Part shown: piece by piece, positions 9,201 to 16,430 of the stretch
How positions within the stretch are numbered: position 1 is the stretch's first letter
Layout of the letters: each line of letters opens with the position of its first letter
Origin: Legionellaceae bacterium
GTDB taxonomy: Bacteria > Pseudomonadota > Gammaproteobacteria > Legionellales > Legionellaceae
Assembly: GCA_947474165.1 (NCBI GenBank)
Contig: CANJHO010000015.1
Coordinates: forward strand, 1-40,186
Direction: 5' to 3'
Length of the DNA: 40,186 nt
Notes under the pieces: generated by a model
The model's input: the letters and a program-made list of their open reading frames with translations, nothing else
The model's database searches: none
What the model was told of the DNA's origin: nothing
Made by a program: the position numbers and the translations under genes

Positions 9201-12200
9201 GTTTGATGATTGCAACCAAAGCATCCTCTTTTTCATGAAGGGATTGTTTTGCACGCCGTGTGGTTGCCGCATCAAGAAGTTCTCGCCTCAAGGGTGCAGG
9301 TAAATTTGATCGATCGAGGATAGACGAAAAATCATAGCGTTCTGTGATGCTTTTATCCAATATGTCGATGAGCTCGGTACGTCCTCTTAAGGCTTGAAGT
9401 GAAGGAACGCCTAAGGCGCGTAATTTTTCTTGAACCCCTGCAGCAAGGTGTATGAAGAAACGCTCCACATTCATTTGATTGCCTTTAAATAATTGTTCAT
9501 CCATGGCGACGCCTGGGATGCAACTTTTATTGCAAGTGCGCTGCATTTCACAACCCAGCAGTAACATGGAGGTCGTGCCCAATTCAAATTGATCAGCACC
9601 TAATAGGGCTGACAGAATGATATCGTCCGGTGTTTTTAAGCCCCCACTGGTTCGAAGTTTTACCATGTCCCGAAGGCCTGCTTTCCGTAACGCTTTATCC
9701 ACTTCAGCAAGACCTAATTCGCCAGGCAAGCCAGCGTGCTTAATACTGGATTGCTGCGCTGCAGCTGTTCCACCTGAATTGGAAGCAATGTTAATCACAT
9801 CAGCCCCAGCTTTTGCGACCCCACAAGCAATCGTGCCAATGCCTTCAGAGGCGACTAATTTAACAACCACGATTGCAGCTGGATTAGCGGCTTTAATGTC
9901 AGTAATTAATTCTTCTAAGTCTTCGATAGAATAAATATCATGGTGGGGTGGCGGGCTGATAAAATGGGTGCCAGGAAGTCCGCCCCGCTGGGCTGCAAAA
10001 CGTTTGGTTACTTTTTCACCCGGAAGCTCCCCCCCTTCACCGGGTTTTGCACCCTGTGCAATTTTGATCTCAATTTCTGTTGCACAAGCGATTTGTTTCG
10101 CACTCACACCAAAACGGCCGGAGGCAATTTGTTTGCTACGGGTTGAGGTGATTGGATTTCTCAAATCCTTCATGGCCTCCCCGCCTTCACCTGAACCTGA
10201 CATCGCATGCACGGCATTGACGCCTCGAGTCAGCATTTCGTGTGCTTTGGGTGTTAATGCCCCTTGGCTCATACTGCCACTGAATAAAGATCTTAAAATA
10301 TCAGCCTTGTTTTGGGGCAGGTGGGGTATTTCATGGTCTAATCCTAACAGGGCAAGACGCACCGCACTCGGTAGGTTTTTGATGGAAAAATAATCTCTGA
10401 TGCACGTTGGGTGTTTTCGTTTATAGTGATCAACCCCTTCTGATAAAACTCGGAAGGCGGGTGAAGGCTTGAGCTGCTCTAAATAATCAAGGGGATAGAG
10501 GCCTTTAGGGTGTCCTTCATTTTTTTTCCGGGGGTCAAGAAAGCCTTGTTCGGATGAAAAAATGGATCGGTCAGTGATGAAATCAGGACAATGAGCGGCA
10601 TCTAAAATGTGGTCTAGTTGCCAAAGTTCAGCACGCAGTTCTTCCTCTTTGCGCCAGGCCGTAAATGCATTGATAACCTCTGGCCCATAGCCATGTTTGA
10701 CGCCATTTTTTTCAGGCATGTAGTAACCAGAACGGGGCATCATTAAGAAGTCTTGCTCTGGATCGTGGGCGTTGGCATGACGTTGCAGGGCTTTATTGGC
10801 CACATGTCCGAGATGAATGCCTTTGAGCGGGGAATAGAGGCCTGGAAAAATATTGGATAAGCTTGGGTTTTCTTCTACAGTGGATTGATCGGGCGACAAA
10901 TCAAGTCCTAAGGCTGCCATGAACTGACCATTGATGTAATTATTGACATCCGTGATACCGATTTTTCCCATGGTTTTAAGTAAGCATTTTTCTAAAGCGT
11001 ATTGATAGTTGTTTTGTTTTTGCTCCATATCCTCTGGGTAAAGCGCATTGATTTTTTCATAAGCACCTCGGGCATAGACGGCATTTGCGCCTAATGCGAG
11101 TAAAGCGGCTGCTTGATGGGGGCCTGACAGTTGATAGGAGTCCGCTACAATCGAGACTTTATTGGATTGATGGGTGCTTTCTAAATGCTGACGTAAAGCC
11201 GCGACTATCAGTAGATCGGGAATCAAAGCACGGTTAGCCTCGGTATACCGGTCACTTAAAATTAAAATGCCAGCGCCCTGGGCGATGGCTTTATTAGCCT
11301 CGTGCAACACGTGCTGAATCGCTACACTAAGGAGCATTGCTCGGGCGCCAGTACTTAGCGTATTTAGATCGCCGGGAAGGGGGAAACTGAGGTCAAGCAC
11401 GGTACTTTTGACTTGGGGGTGGTTTTCCATGAGCAGGAGTTCATTAGCCGATAAAATAGGTGATGCGAGAGCGATTTGTTGAGCCCTGGGTATCGATCCC
11501 AGTTTGGGGCCTACTGTGGTTTCGAGCGTAAATACTTTTCTTTCTCGGATGGAATCAATGGGGGGCGCTGAGACCTGGGCAAAAAGTTGATGAAAGAAGT
11601 AGGAAAGATGGGGTGGTAGTTGGGTTGCATAGAGAGGATTCGTATCATCACCCATTGCGGCAGTGGGATCCAGGCCTTTTTCTGCTAAGGGACATAAGAC
11701 TTGAGAGATTGTTTCAGAATCCCAGCCTGCGGCATATAACACTCTTTGGAGTTCACTTTCTGTTTTGGGATTTATAGGGGGGGCAGATGGCTCAGATGAC
11801 AAGAGGGGTTTTTGGGATGCTTCATCCATTGAGGGCGTGAAGAGGCTTGGTGGGTCGACCTGTAACTGACAGGTTGTTTCTTTATAAAGCATTTGAAAAT
11901 AAATCTGGCGTTGTTGGTGATACTGAAGCGTAATTTCTTTTAGTATCTTATTGGTACCATGAATATCACCTTGTGGGGTGATCAAGATCATGCCCCCAGG
12001 TTTCAAATGCCCTGTTGTGATGATTACGCCACCCTTAGGGGCTATCAGATAATCATCAGAGGCTGCATGGAATTGACGTGTGCCATCAGCCAATAGGATA
12101 ATTCCCCAACGAGAAGGTCGTAATCCGCATTCATCCAACTTGGCAAGGTAGTAGCCATCGTAACTGGCTACAACGAAGGCTGGCCCATTATAGGGTGATC

Positions 12201-13284
12201 GTTCTTTTTTAAAACATTTCAGCATCGCCAGTATTTCATTGTTGTCGCGCGGCGATGCCGGGGGGGGCATTAGCCTTACAAAGGCCTCTGCCAAAGAAAT
12301 TCCTTTTTTCATGACTTGGTTTAAAAGATCCGTATCAAACTGCATCGAATCGGACAACGTTTTGATAGGGTAGATCCCTTCAGAGGGGTTCGCACTTAAT
12401 GCTTGGCGCATTTCTTTGGCATTGGCCGGCGCTGAGTTGAATTCTCCATTGTGTGCGATAAAGTTTGGACAAGGTTGAGCATTGGCCCATTGGGGATCGG
12501 TATTCGTTGCAAAACGTGCATGGACTGTGATGGCAGCGGCCGTGAAATCCTCATCTTGTAAGTCCAAATAAACACCTGCCATGAGTGGGGGTGGCACCAT
12601 ACCCTTATAGACAATAGATTGTGAACTTTGAGAAACAACGTGGATTGGAATGCTGTTTATTCTTGCTTGATTGGCCAGATAAATACTTGTTTTTTGAACG
12701 GCATGTTCCAAATCAAAGGGTGCTTGAGAGGCTTCTGCCACGGGGGCTTGAATTAATATAGCTTGCCAAATGGCCGGTTTTTTATCTTGTGATTTGGTCG
12801 ATAAAAGGGGCGTGTTAATCGCCTTGTCATTGAGATCTCGCCAACCTACAACCAGTAACCTATTCACCCTCGCACTGGCTTCGATTAATTGTTTTGCAGC
12901 CATCATTTTGTCTTTATCGGGGGATAAAAAATACTGGCCAATGGCAAAGTGATTGGCTTCTAAAGTTAAATGAAGGGGCTTTGCATTGATGGGCGAGATG
13001 AATTCATTCGCTTGAATTTTCTTGTTGAAAAATTGGGTGGCTAAGCCATATAAGCGAATGCCTGCCCCATCGCTTTCTTCTGTAACGGGGTTAAAGCCGG
13101 AACGATAATTAAAATTTGTAAGGACTGTTAATCCATCTAATACAATGTCTCGAGATGTTTTGATGAAAGGTGCCCCCCCCTGAACAGCCTGGGGAATATT
13201 AACAATCAAGCTGACCCCACAAGCCGAATGGTCCCGTTCATGAGGGAGAATTGTTTCAGAGGTGATGGGGCTTGTTATTGGCAT
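6256..13284 (-). CDS. gltBD: Glutamate synthase, large and small subunits fused in one polypeptide
   Basis: Makes two glutamates from glutamine plus 2-oxoglutarate. The ATG at 13284 is chosen because AAGGAG lies eight bases upstream and it gives a short 21-residue propeptide before Cys22 of the HSACGVSL motif, the N-terminal nucleophile of the amidotransferase domain. The frame could be extended to 13350, but without a ribosome site. In order: GATase-2 domain (about 22-430, GLRPSRWG), FMN/synthase domain (SMSQGAL...GEGGE; VVVKLVASEGIGTIACGVAK; 3Fe-4S cysteines in CEMQRTCNKSC near 1248), a GXGXG beta-helix (about 1440), then a GltD part with its cysteine clusters (GCSGC near 1761, CPAPCQDAC near 1830) and two dinucleotide folds (VGSGPAA near 1925, VIGGGDTAQD near 2095). 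Most bacteria encode gltB and gltD separately; fusion is typical of eukaryotic NADH-GOGAT. All expected motifs are intact. Confidence 0.95.
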   Translation of the reverse strand: MPITSPITSETILPHERDHSACGVSLIVNIPQAVQGGAPFIKTSRDIVLDGLTVLTNFNYRSGFNPVTEESDGAGIRLYGLATQFFNKKIQANEFISPINAKPLHLTLEANHFAIGQYFLSPDKDKMMAAKQLIEASARVNRLLVVGWRDLNDKAINTPLLSTKSQDKKPAIWQAILIQAPVAEASQAPFDLEHAVQKTSIYLANQARINSIPIHVVSQSSQSIVYKGMVPPPLMAGVYLDLQDEDFTAAAITVHARFATNTDPQWANAQPCPNFIAHNGEFNSAPANAKEMRQALSANPSEGIYPIKTLSDSMQFDTDLLNQVMKKGISLAEAFVRLMPPPASPRDNNEILAMLKCFKKERSPYNGPAFVVASYDGYYLAKLDECGLRPSRWGIILLADGTRQFHAASDDYLIAPKGGVIITTGHLKPGGMILITPQGDIHGTNKILKEITLQYHQQRQIYFQMLYKETTCQLQVDPPSLFTPSMDEASQKPLLSSEPSAPPINPKTESELQRVLYAAGWDSETISQVLCPLAEKGLDPTAAMGDDTNPLYATQLPPHLSYFFHQLFAQVSAPPIDSIRERKVFTLETTVGPKLGSIPRAQQIALASPILSANELLLMENHPQVKSTVLDLSFPLPGDLNTLSTGARAMLLSVAIQHVLHEANKAIAQGAGILILSDRYTEANRALIPDLLIVAALRQHLESTHQSNKVSIVADSYQLSGPHQAAALLALGANAVYARGAYEKINALYPEDMEQKQNNYQYALEKCLLKTMGKIGITDVNNYINGQFMAALGLDLSPDQSTVEENPSLSNIFPGLYSPLKGIHLGHVANKALQRHANAHDPEQDFLMMPRSGYYMPEKNGVKHGYGPEVINAFTAWRKEEELRAELWQLDHILDAAHCPDFITDRSIFSSEQGFLDPRKKNEGHPKGLYPLDYLEQLKPSPAFRVLSEGVDHYKRKHPTCIRDYFSIKNLPSAVRLALLGLDHEIPHLPQNKADILRSLFSGSMSQGALTPKAHEMLTRGVNAVHAMSGSGEGGEAMKDLRNPITSTRSKQIASGRFGVSAKQIACATEIEIKIAQGAKPGEGGELPGEKVTKRFAAQRGGLPGTHFISPPPHHDIYSIEDLEELITDIKAANPAAIVVVKLVASEGIGTIACGVAKAGADVINIASNSGGTAAAQQSSIKHAGLPGELGLAEVDKALRKAGLRDMVKLRTSGGLKTPDDIILSALLGADQFELGTTSMLLLGCEMQRTCNKSCIPGVAMDEQLFKGNQMNVERFFIHLAAGVQEKLRALGVPSLQALRGRTELIDILDKSITERYDFSSILDRSNLPAPLRRELLDAATTRRAKQSLHEKEDALVAIIKQSFQENPSGVFCSALIALTTQDRAFGARIAGIFEAHLESHPTARIILKTSGLAGQSFGFVMPKGMEIQHHGRVQDGCGKSMSGGKLALIAPQTHKINTNTIAGNAMLYGASGGHAFLAGRVGHRCGILMKGAELVVEGVGEYAFQYMTSGTGLILGKVGEGLCSGAAGGIVFVEIKGNPELSPSTDVRYASPNECPAYASAIQGMLQAHLDATGSVKAKRLLTSFDVARFKIVIPKAMDKINTLQDVSSILETYQMREAPLTAGMQVWLEQKIFHLLENEETPQALRQQFLSHLLVSNHALPMTKISFLSEGAQLKLKALLAHQPAEKKSVVSPQMDFSLGASVGPRPYEVKIHTKKTRPLPERLGNIAGGLDDLLHDAIHHLNAYVAELTTDATGCSGCRKNSCAGGDEVSTGCPSGKAINTINATLQKIGPINKQLTQRQWRLLREAFELQIQESPFIAYTGAACPAPCQDACTETIPEAGAPQAHKAGKHLGENVHIKDIEFYLYQIGRSLGWFDGRKDWSEEEIKSIFGHKEQKRLCYDWAMQPFKAAFSPPKKLVPQELIIVGSGPAAMQIAFEALRDGICVRMYEASDKPGGLLVDGIPAHKFDKQYIDEDFDRLKAMGLQLHLNSRVVYNNGDYMVNAKVISSQQDENHTIALCVGAGRPKGLPPEVIAQLDETANSKIVQAIDFLKIANDVAAHLRQHPEISPLDKEILIKQKFGSLDPRGKKIVVIGGGDTAQDVLRWVARYFNDSKLPSSQLEVLVRGPKPVVRGIQDGYPSQSLAPTKENNLRDEEVAFINGKPSHLVQPKAITFDGAFGKLKLHLIESAFKYYDEIQKDKVDLQKRFEALPRDRRPVDKSLSIEREIDQVDLIICALGFQGQDSIPLINAIKTANAPRVYIAGDASEDTTKIIVSAQANGKDTYQKMRAAMGILKQVASPLVDLSLFSPAAVPSLRTEHPLVPEGASALSLPTNLLDRD

Positions 13285-13601
13285 GATTGAAACTCCTTGT
13301 ATCAATATAATTACTTCCGGGTACGGCATTGGCGCTGAGCCTTGCTGCACCTCAATTGGCGAACGAATGCGGCTAAGAATTGTATCTGATTTGAAGCCTA
13401 AGGCAAGATTGATTTTAAAGGATTTTTTAGTTTATTTGGCGTTACTTGGTTGTATTTTTTTCATAAAGCTTAAAAAGCAGATATATATACTTTACGCCAT
13501 CCCGTGGGGCGTTAGACTTTAAACGCATGTACTTGAAGTATAGACATGGTCATGGGTGTTTTTAGGATAGTCAATCACGTCAAATTAATGGTCAGCTTTG
13601 T
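13285..13601. other. Gap upstream of gltBD, no gene seen
   Basis: A+T-rich, no convincing ORF. Reading leftward there are TATACT- and TATATA-like hexamers but none has a good -35 at 16-18 bp. The part near 13560-13601 is the former 3' end of the neighbouring orphan gene, separated from it by the hairpin element at 13612-13807. Confidence 0.4.
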
Positions 13602-13611
13602 GTAAGAATAG

Positions 13612-13807
13612 CAGGGCTAAATCATGTGTGATCAAAATCAAACCATCTTCTTTAAGTCCAGGATCTTTTGATTGCTTTATAAACACGCTAGCCACATCCA
13701 TGTCGCTCTTGAAAGGCATCCATGCCTTTCAAAGGTTTATAAAACAATCAAAAGATCCTGGACTTAAAGAAGATGGTTTGATTTTGATCACACATGATTT
13801 AGCCCTG
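13612..13807. mobile_element. Hairpin insertion element 1 (196 bp, 10-bp target duplication)
   Basis: Arms of 73 bp (13612-13684 and 13735-13807) are complementary with a single mismatch and enclose a loop of 50 nt (13685-13734). The ends are CAGGGCTAAATCATG and its complement. The flanks carry the direct repeat GTAAGAATAG at 13602-13611 and 13808-13817, as expected of a target-site duplication. The loop has two small hairpins, one being TTGAAAGGC-ATCCAT-GCCTTTCAA. The same design, with a related loop but different arms, recurs at 31963-32142. It encodes no protein, so movement would need a helper in trans. The right end lies in the 3' end of the orphan gene at 13799-14629. Confidence 0.85.
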
Positions 13808-14629
13808 GTAAGAATAGCCCCCCGATCCCCAAAGGATTTTTAAGGGTTCATGCGCCTTATTCTTATTAGAGGCGGGGGGGGGCTCTTCTTCTAATTTTTG
13901 CATGATCTCTTGAGTAGACTTCTGAAAAACCACCTGTTCTTTTGGTTGTAGAAACAGCGTGTTTCTTTCAGTTCTTGTAAGATAAAGATACAAACCATAA
14001 AATATACCCAAGCCTGCAATGGCCGCTACAATATTATAGGCTATGGTTTTTGGAAGGCTTTCTTTGTCAATCATTTTGCCAGAAGATTGTATAAAATCTT
14101 TGGTTTTTTTAGCGAGATGGGGATAATTTTTCTTTTGTTCGGCTTCTGTTAGGTCAAAATGCTCTATCAGCTCTTGATCGAGTGTGTTGGTGTCTTTTTC
14201 TAGTTTGGTGAACACCAATTCAGAGCTTAATGATCTCATGCTGTCTAGAAATGAATAGATCAATGAGCGAAGCGCCATTTCATGAGCAAGACTTGATTTT
14301 TGATTATTGTAAAAAAGAGCGAGGATCGTTAAGACATCTGTGGTTTCTCGAACGCGTCGATCATCACTTTGGCCACAGGTTCGAGCTAAGTTATCTAGTC
14401 TATTTGCAATTTCCTTGCTCATTTGAAGAGAGTCGAGGTTACATTTAACTAGAAAATTAGCAATAAAGGGGATATTGACATCTGCTTCGGTTGAATTTGT
14501 TATGCTAACCACTTTCTGAAAGACGTGAAAGGCAGCCGAGAGCAGCGCCCCTTTATATTCAGTAGAATCCGGGTTGGTTACGTATTGTGTTAATGCTTTT
14601 TTCAAGTTGTTATGTAAACTATTGGTCAC
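13799..14629 (-). CDS. Orphan protein with one membrane segment; 3' end rewritten by a hairpin insertion
   Basis: 276 aa, no family recognised. Residues 1-170 look helical and soluble; one membrane helix (AYNIVAAIAGLGIFYGLYLY, about 197-216) is followed by a 60-residue basic and Pro-rich tail containing EEEPPPASNK. Start is the GTG at 14629 with AGGGGA just upstream. The stop codon and last two residues (Q-G) come from hairpin element 1. Joining the sequence across one target copy gives an older end, SYTKLTINLT, followed by TGA, so the protein lost eight residues and gained two. The promoter has a PmrA-box-like motif with a perfect TATAAT. With the next gene it forms a pair of leftward orphans; a secreted effector or envelope role is inference only. 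Confidence 0.7.
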   Translation of the reverse strand: MTNSLHNNLKKALTQYVTNPDSTEYKGALLSAAFHVFQKVVSITNSTEADVNIPFIANFLVKCNLDSLQMSKEIANRLDNLARTCGQSDDRRVRETTDVLTILALFYNNQKSSLAHEMALRSLIYSFLDSMRSLSSELVFTKLEKDTNTLDQELIEHFDLTEAEQKKNYPHLAKKTKDFIQSSGKMIDKESLPKTIAYNIVAAIAGLGIFYGLYLYLTRTERNTLFLQPKEQVVFQKSTQEIMQKLEEEPPPASNKNKAHEPLKILWGSGGYSYQG

Positions 14630-14661
14630 TTGAATCCCCTTTTTTTTTCATATTGATGTAT

Positions 14662-14694
14662 ATTATAACAAGTTAAGCTTAACAAATTATTAAG
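14662..14694 (-). promoter_or_regulatory. PmrA-box-like tandem repeat plus TATAAT before the orphan gene at 14629
   Basis: Read leftward: CTTAATAAT-TT-GTTAAGCTT (14694-14675), seven bases, then TATAAT (14667-14662). The two 9-mers spaced by 2 bp match the layout of the PmrA site known in Legionella and Coxiella (two cTTAATatT halves). An element with identical spacing precedes the coiled-coil gene at 25910. No good -35 hexamer exists, in keeping with an activator-dependent promoter. Regulator identity is inferred. Confidence 0.55.
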
Positions 14695-14717
14695 GATTGC
14701 TTTATAACGCCAATAAA

Positions 14718-16154
14718 CTATTGCTTGGGCTTTGACATCGCGACGAGATCATCGGATGTATTTTTAACGACGGTTGTAGACCGTGTGTCATTAAAAAATA
14801 AATAATTGCCATTTAAAATGACATTGAGCGTATTGGCAATTAAAAATAACCCACTGAGGTGAAGGATAAGATTGACGATGGTTTTCATGGCTTTACGCAT
14901 AATGCCGCGGTCGATACTGGTGGCATTGGTTTCAAACGATTTTTCAGCCTGTTTGATTTCTGTGATATAGCGTTGTTGGTCGCTTTTTGAAGGATTGGGT
15001 TGTATCAGATAGTGATAAGTTGAATAGAAGATCGCTTGTTTATATTGTATAGCATGCTCTGCAATTTTTTGAGACTTTACATTATCTTGCCCATCTTGGG
15101 TTACATGACTTAAATATTCGCAAGTATCATGGACTTTATTAATAATTTGTATGAATTTTTCAGCTTGAGGGTTTTGCTTCTGACACACCAAGAGAAACAT
15201 AGCCTGTTGAATTGGCGTATCTAGGCCAATTTCAGCAATCGCCAACACAGCACTGGCCTCTTCATCGCTTAATACTTGAGTCGATTGCTTCCGCGGGCTC
15301 AAGCATTTTTTTGCTTTCTTTTGCATCAGTTCGAGATAAATCGGATCTTTTGTGATGGAAATTGAAGGATTATTTCCAAATATTTGTTGTGAGAAAGCCT
15401 TAGGCGTGAAATAAAGGGTTGGCGTTTTATGATATACGTCACGAATCACCTCATCAACGTTGATAGATTCAGCATAACCAGCGGATACCAATTGTCTTTG
15501 AATGTGAGCGGTCACTAGCCTATTCGTGAACCATTTTAAATGCCCTTGATGGGGTAACATCCAAGTATTAACTTGAGTCTTGGGGGAGAACTTAGCGACC
15601 ATTTGTTGAAAAAATTGATTATGAAAAAAACCATTTTCTAAATTATAAGAACCAAGCAAGGTCGTGGCGCTACGAATGTTTTGGCATTGTCTTAAATCAT
15701 TGTATTTAGAATAAATAGAGCCCGCTGAATTTTCTAAGCGTTGTCCTGGAACCGGTTGATTTGCGATAATATCAATTGGAACGCCCAAGTCATCCAATTT
15801 TCTTGCCGTAGCAAACGCTGTGACCGCACCGCGACTAAAACCCTCCAATCCAATGGAATCAATTGTAAACTTATTTTGTTTATTTATAGGTCCTGCGATA
15901 CGGCATATGCCATTGCCCAATGCTTTTCTTAATGTTGCTAAATCAAATTGATTTTTCTCAAAAGCACTTCTAATTTTAGAGGCTGCGATATCCAGATCAG
16001 GAAATAAGAAGCCATTACCGACTTCACTGTGTTGGCATCCTCGGAGATAAACTCGAATCACATCGGAATCAAAAAACATGCTATTTTCCATATCTCTAGC
16101 ATATTTAACACCTTCATCACCCGTACCTGCAAAGCAAAACACAATTTTAGCCAT
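14718..16154 (-). CDS. Alpha/beta-hydrolase-like orphan with GFSRGA motif, effector-like
   Basis: 478 aa from the ATG at 16154, preferred over the ATG at 16160 because AGGA sits seven bases before it. The N-terminus (MAKIVFCFAGTGDEG) is a strand-turn typical of alpha/beta hydrolases. EGFSRGAVTAFATARKL around 104-119 carries the nucleophile-elbow G-x-S-x-G (Ser107), in the form seen in DUF2235 and T6SS Tle1-type phospholipases. A candidate base His lies in LPHQGHLKW near 203-211. The C-terminal 200 residues are helical with one hydrophobic segment (about 430-452). There is no signal peptide, so Sec export is unlikely. The motif arrangement recalls lipase-like effectors of intracellular bacteria. 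Substrate, and secretion itself, are inference. A consensus sigma-70 promoter lies upstream. Confidence 0.7.
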   Translation of the reverse strand: MAKIVFCFAGTGDEGVKYARDMENSMFFDSDVIRVYLRGCQHSEVGNGFLFPDLDIAASKIRSAFEKNQFDLATLRKALGNGICRIAGPINKQNKFTIDSIGLEGFSRGAVTAFATARKLDDLGVPIDIIANQPVPGQRLENSAGSIYSKYNDLRQCQNIRSATTLLGSYNLENGFFHNQFFQQMVAKFSPKTQVNTWMLPHQGHLKWFTNRLVTAHIQRQLVSAGYAESINVDEVIRDVYHKTPTLYFTPKAFSQQIFGNNPSISITKDPIYLELMQKKAKKCLSPRKQSTQVLSDEEASAVLAIAEIGLDTPIQQAMFLLVCQKQNPQAEKFIQIINKVHDTCEYLSHVTQDGQDNVKSQKIAEHAIQYKQAIFYSTYHYLIQPNPSKSDQQRYITEIKQAEKSFETNATSIDRGIMRKAMKTIVNLILHLSGLFLIANTLNVILNGNYLFFNDTRSTTVVKNTSDDLVAMSKPKQ

Positions 16155-16260
16155 TTTCATATCCTGTTGGATTATAACGGACTATCTGTTCAAAATGATT
16201 CACTCAGCCATTTCACTTGGGATTAAGCAGTCAAAGCCTAATCAGTATGGTCTTTTTTGA

Positions 16261-16289
16261 ATTATAACAAGCTGTGCTTTATATGTCAA
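16261..16289 (-). promoter_or_regulatory. Consensus sigma-70 promoter for the hydrolase-like gene
   Basis: Read leftward: TTGACA (16289-16284), a 17-bp spacer, TATAAT (16266-16261). Both hexamers and the spacing are perfect consensus. Transcription from here would give a leader of about 100 nt. A second TATAAT at 16176-16171 is closer to the gene but lacks a -35. The rest of the gap to 16430 shows no recognisable feature. Confidence 0.75.
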
Positions 16290-16430
16290 TTTGATCATAT
16301 ATGATTCAGTATAGGGGCTGGGTGAAAAACCGTAGGGCAAAGAGCAGCCATATCATTAGCCACAAGGTTGTTTTATATCTCTGCCGCAAGCCTACTCTGT
16401 GGACACCTATCGGTATAAAAACATTGATTA

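Noticed and set aside
13685..13734. Loop of the hairpin element as an integron attC site
   Set aside because: No R/L box pairs of the attC type and no integrase or cassette arrangement; target duplications fit insertion rather than cassette recombination.
16161..16430. Possible small RNA or terminator in the gap before the epimerase gene
   Set aside because: Only the promoter for the hydrolase-like gene is convincing; other complementarities are short and broken.
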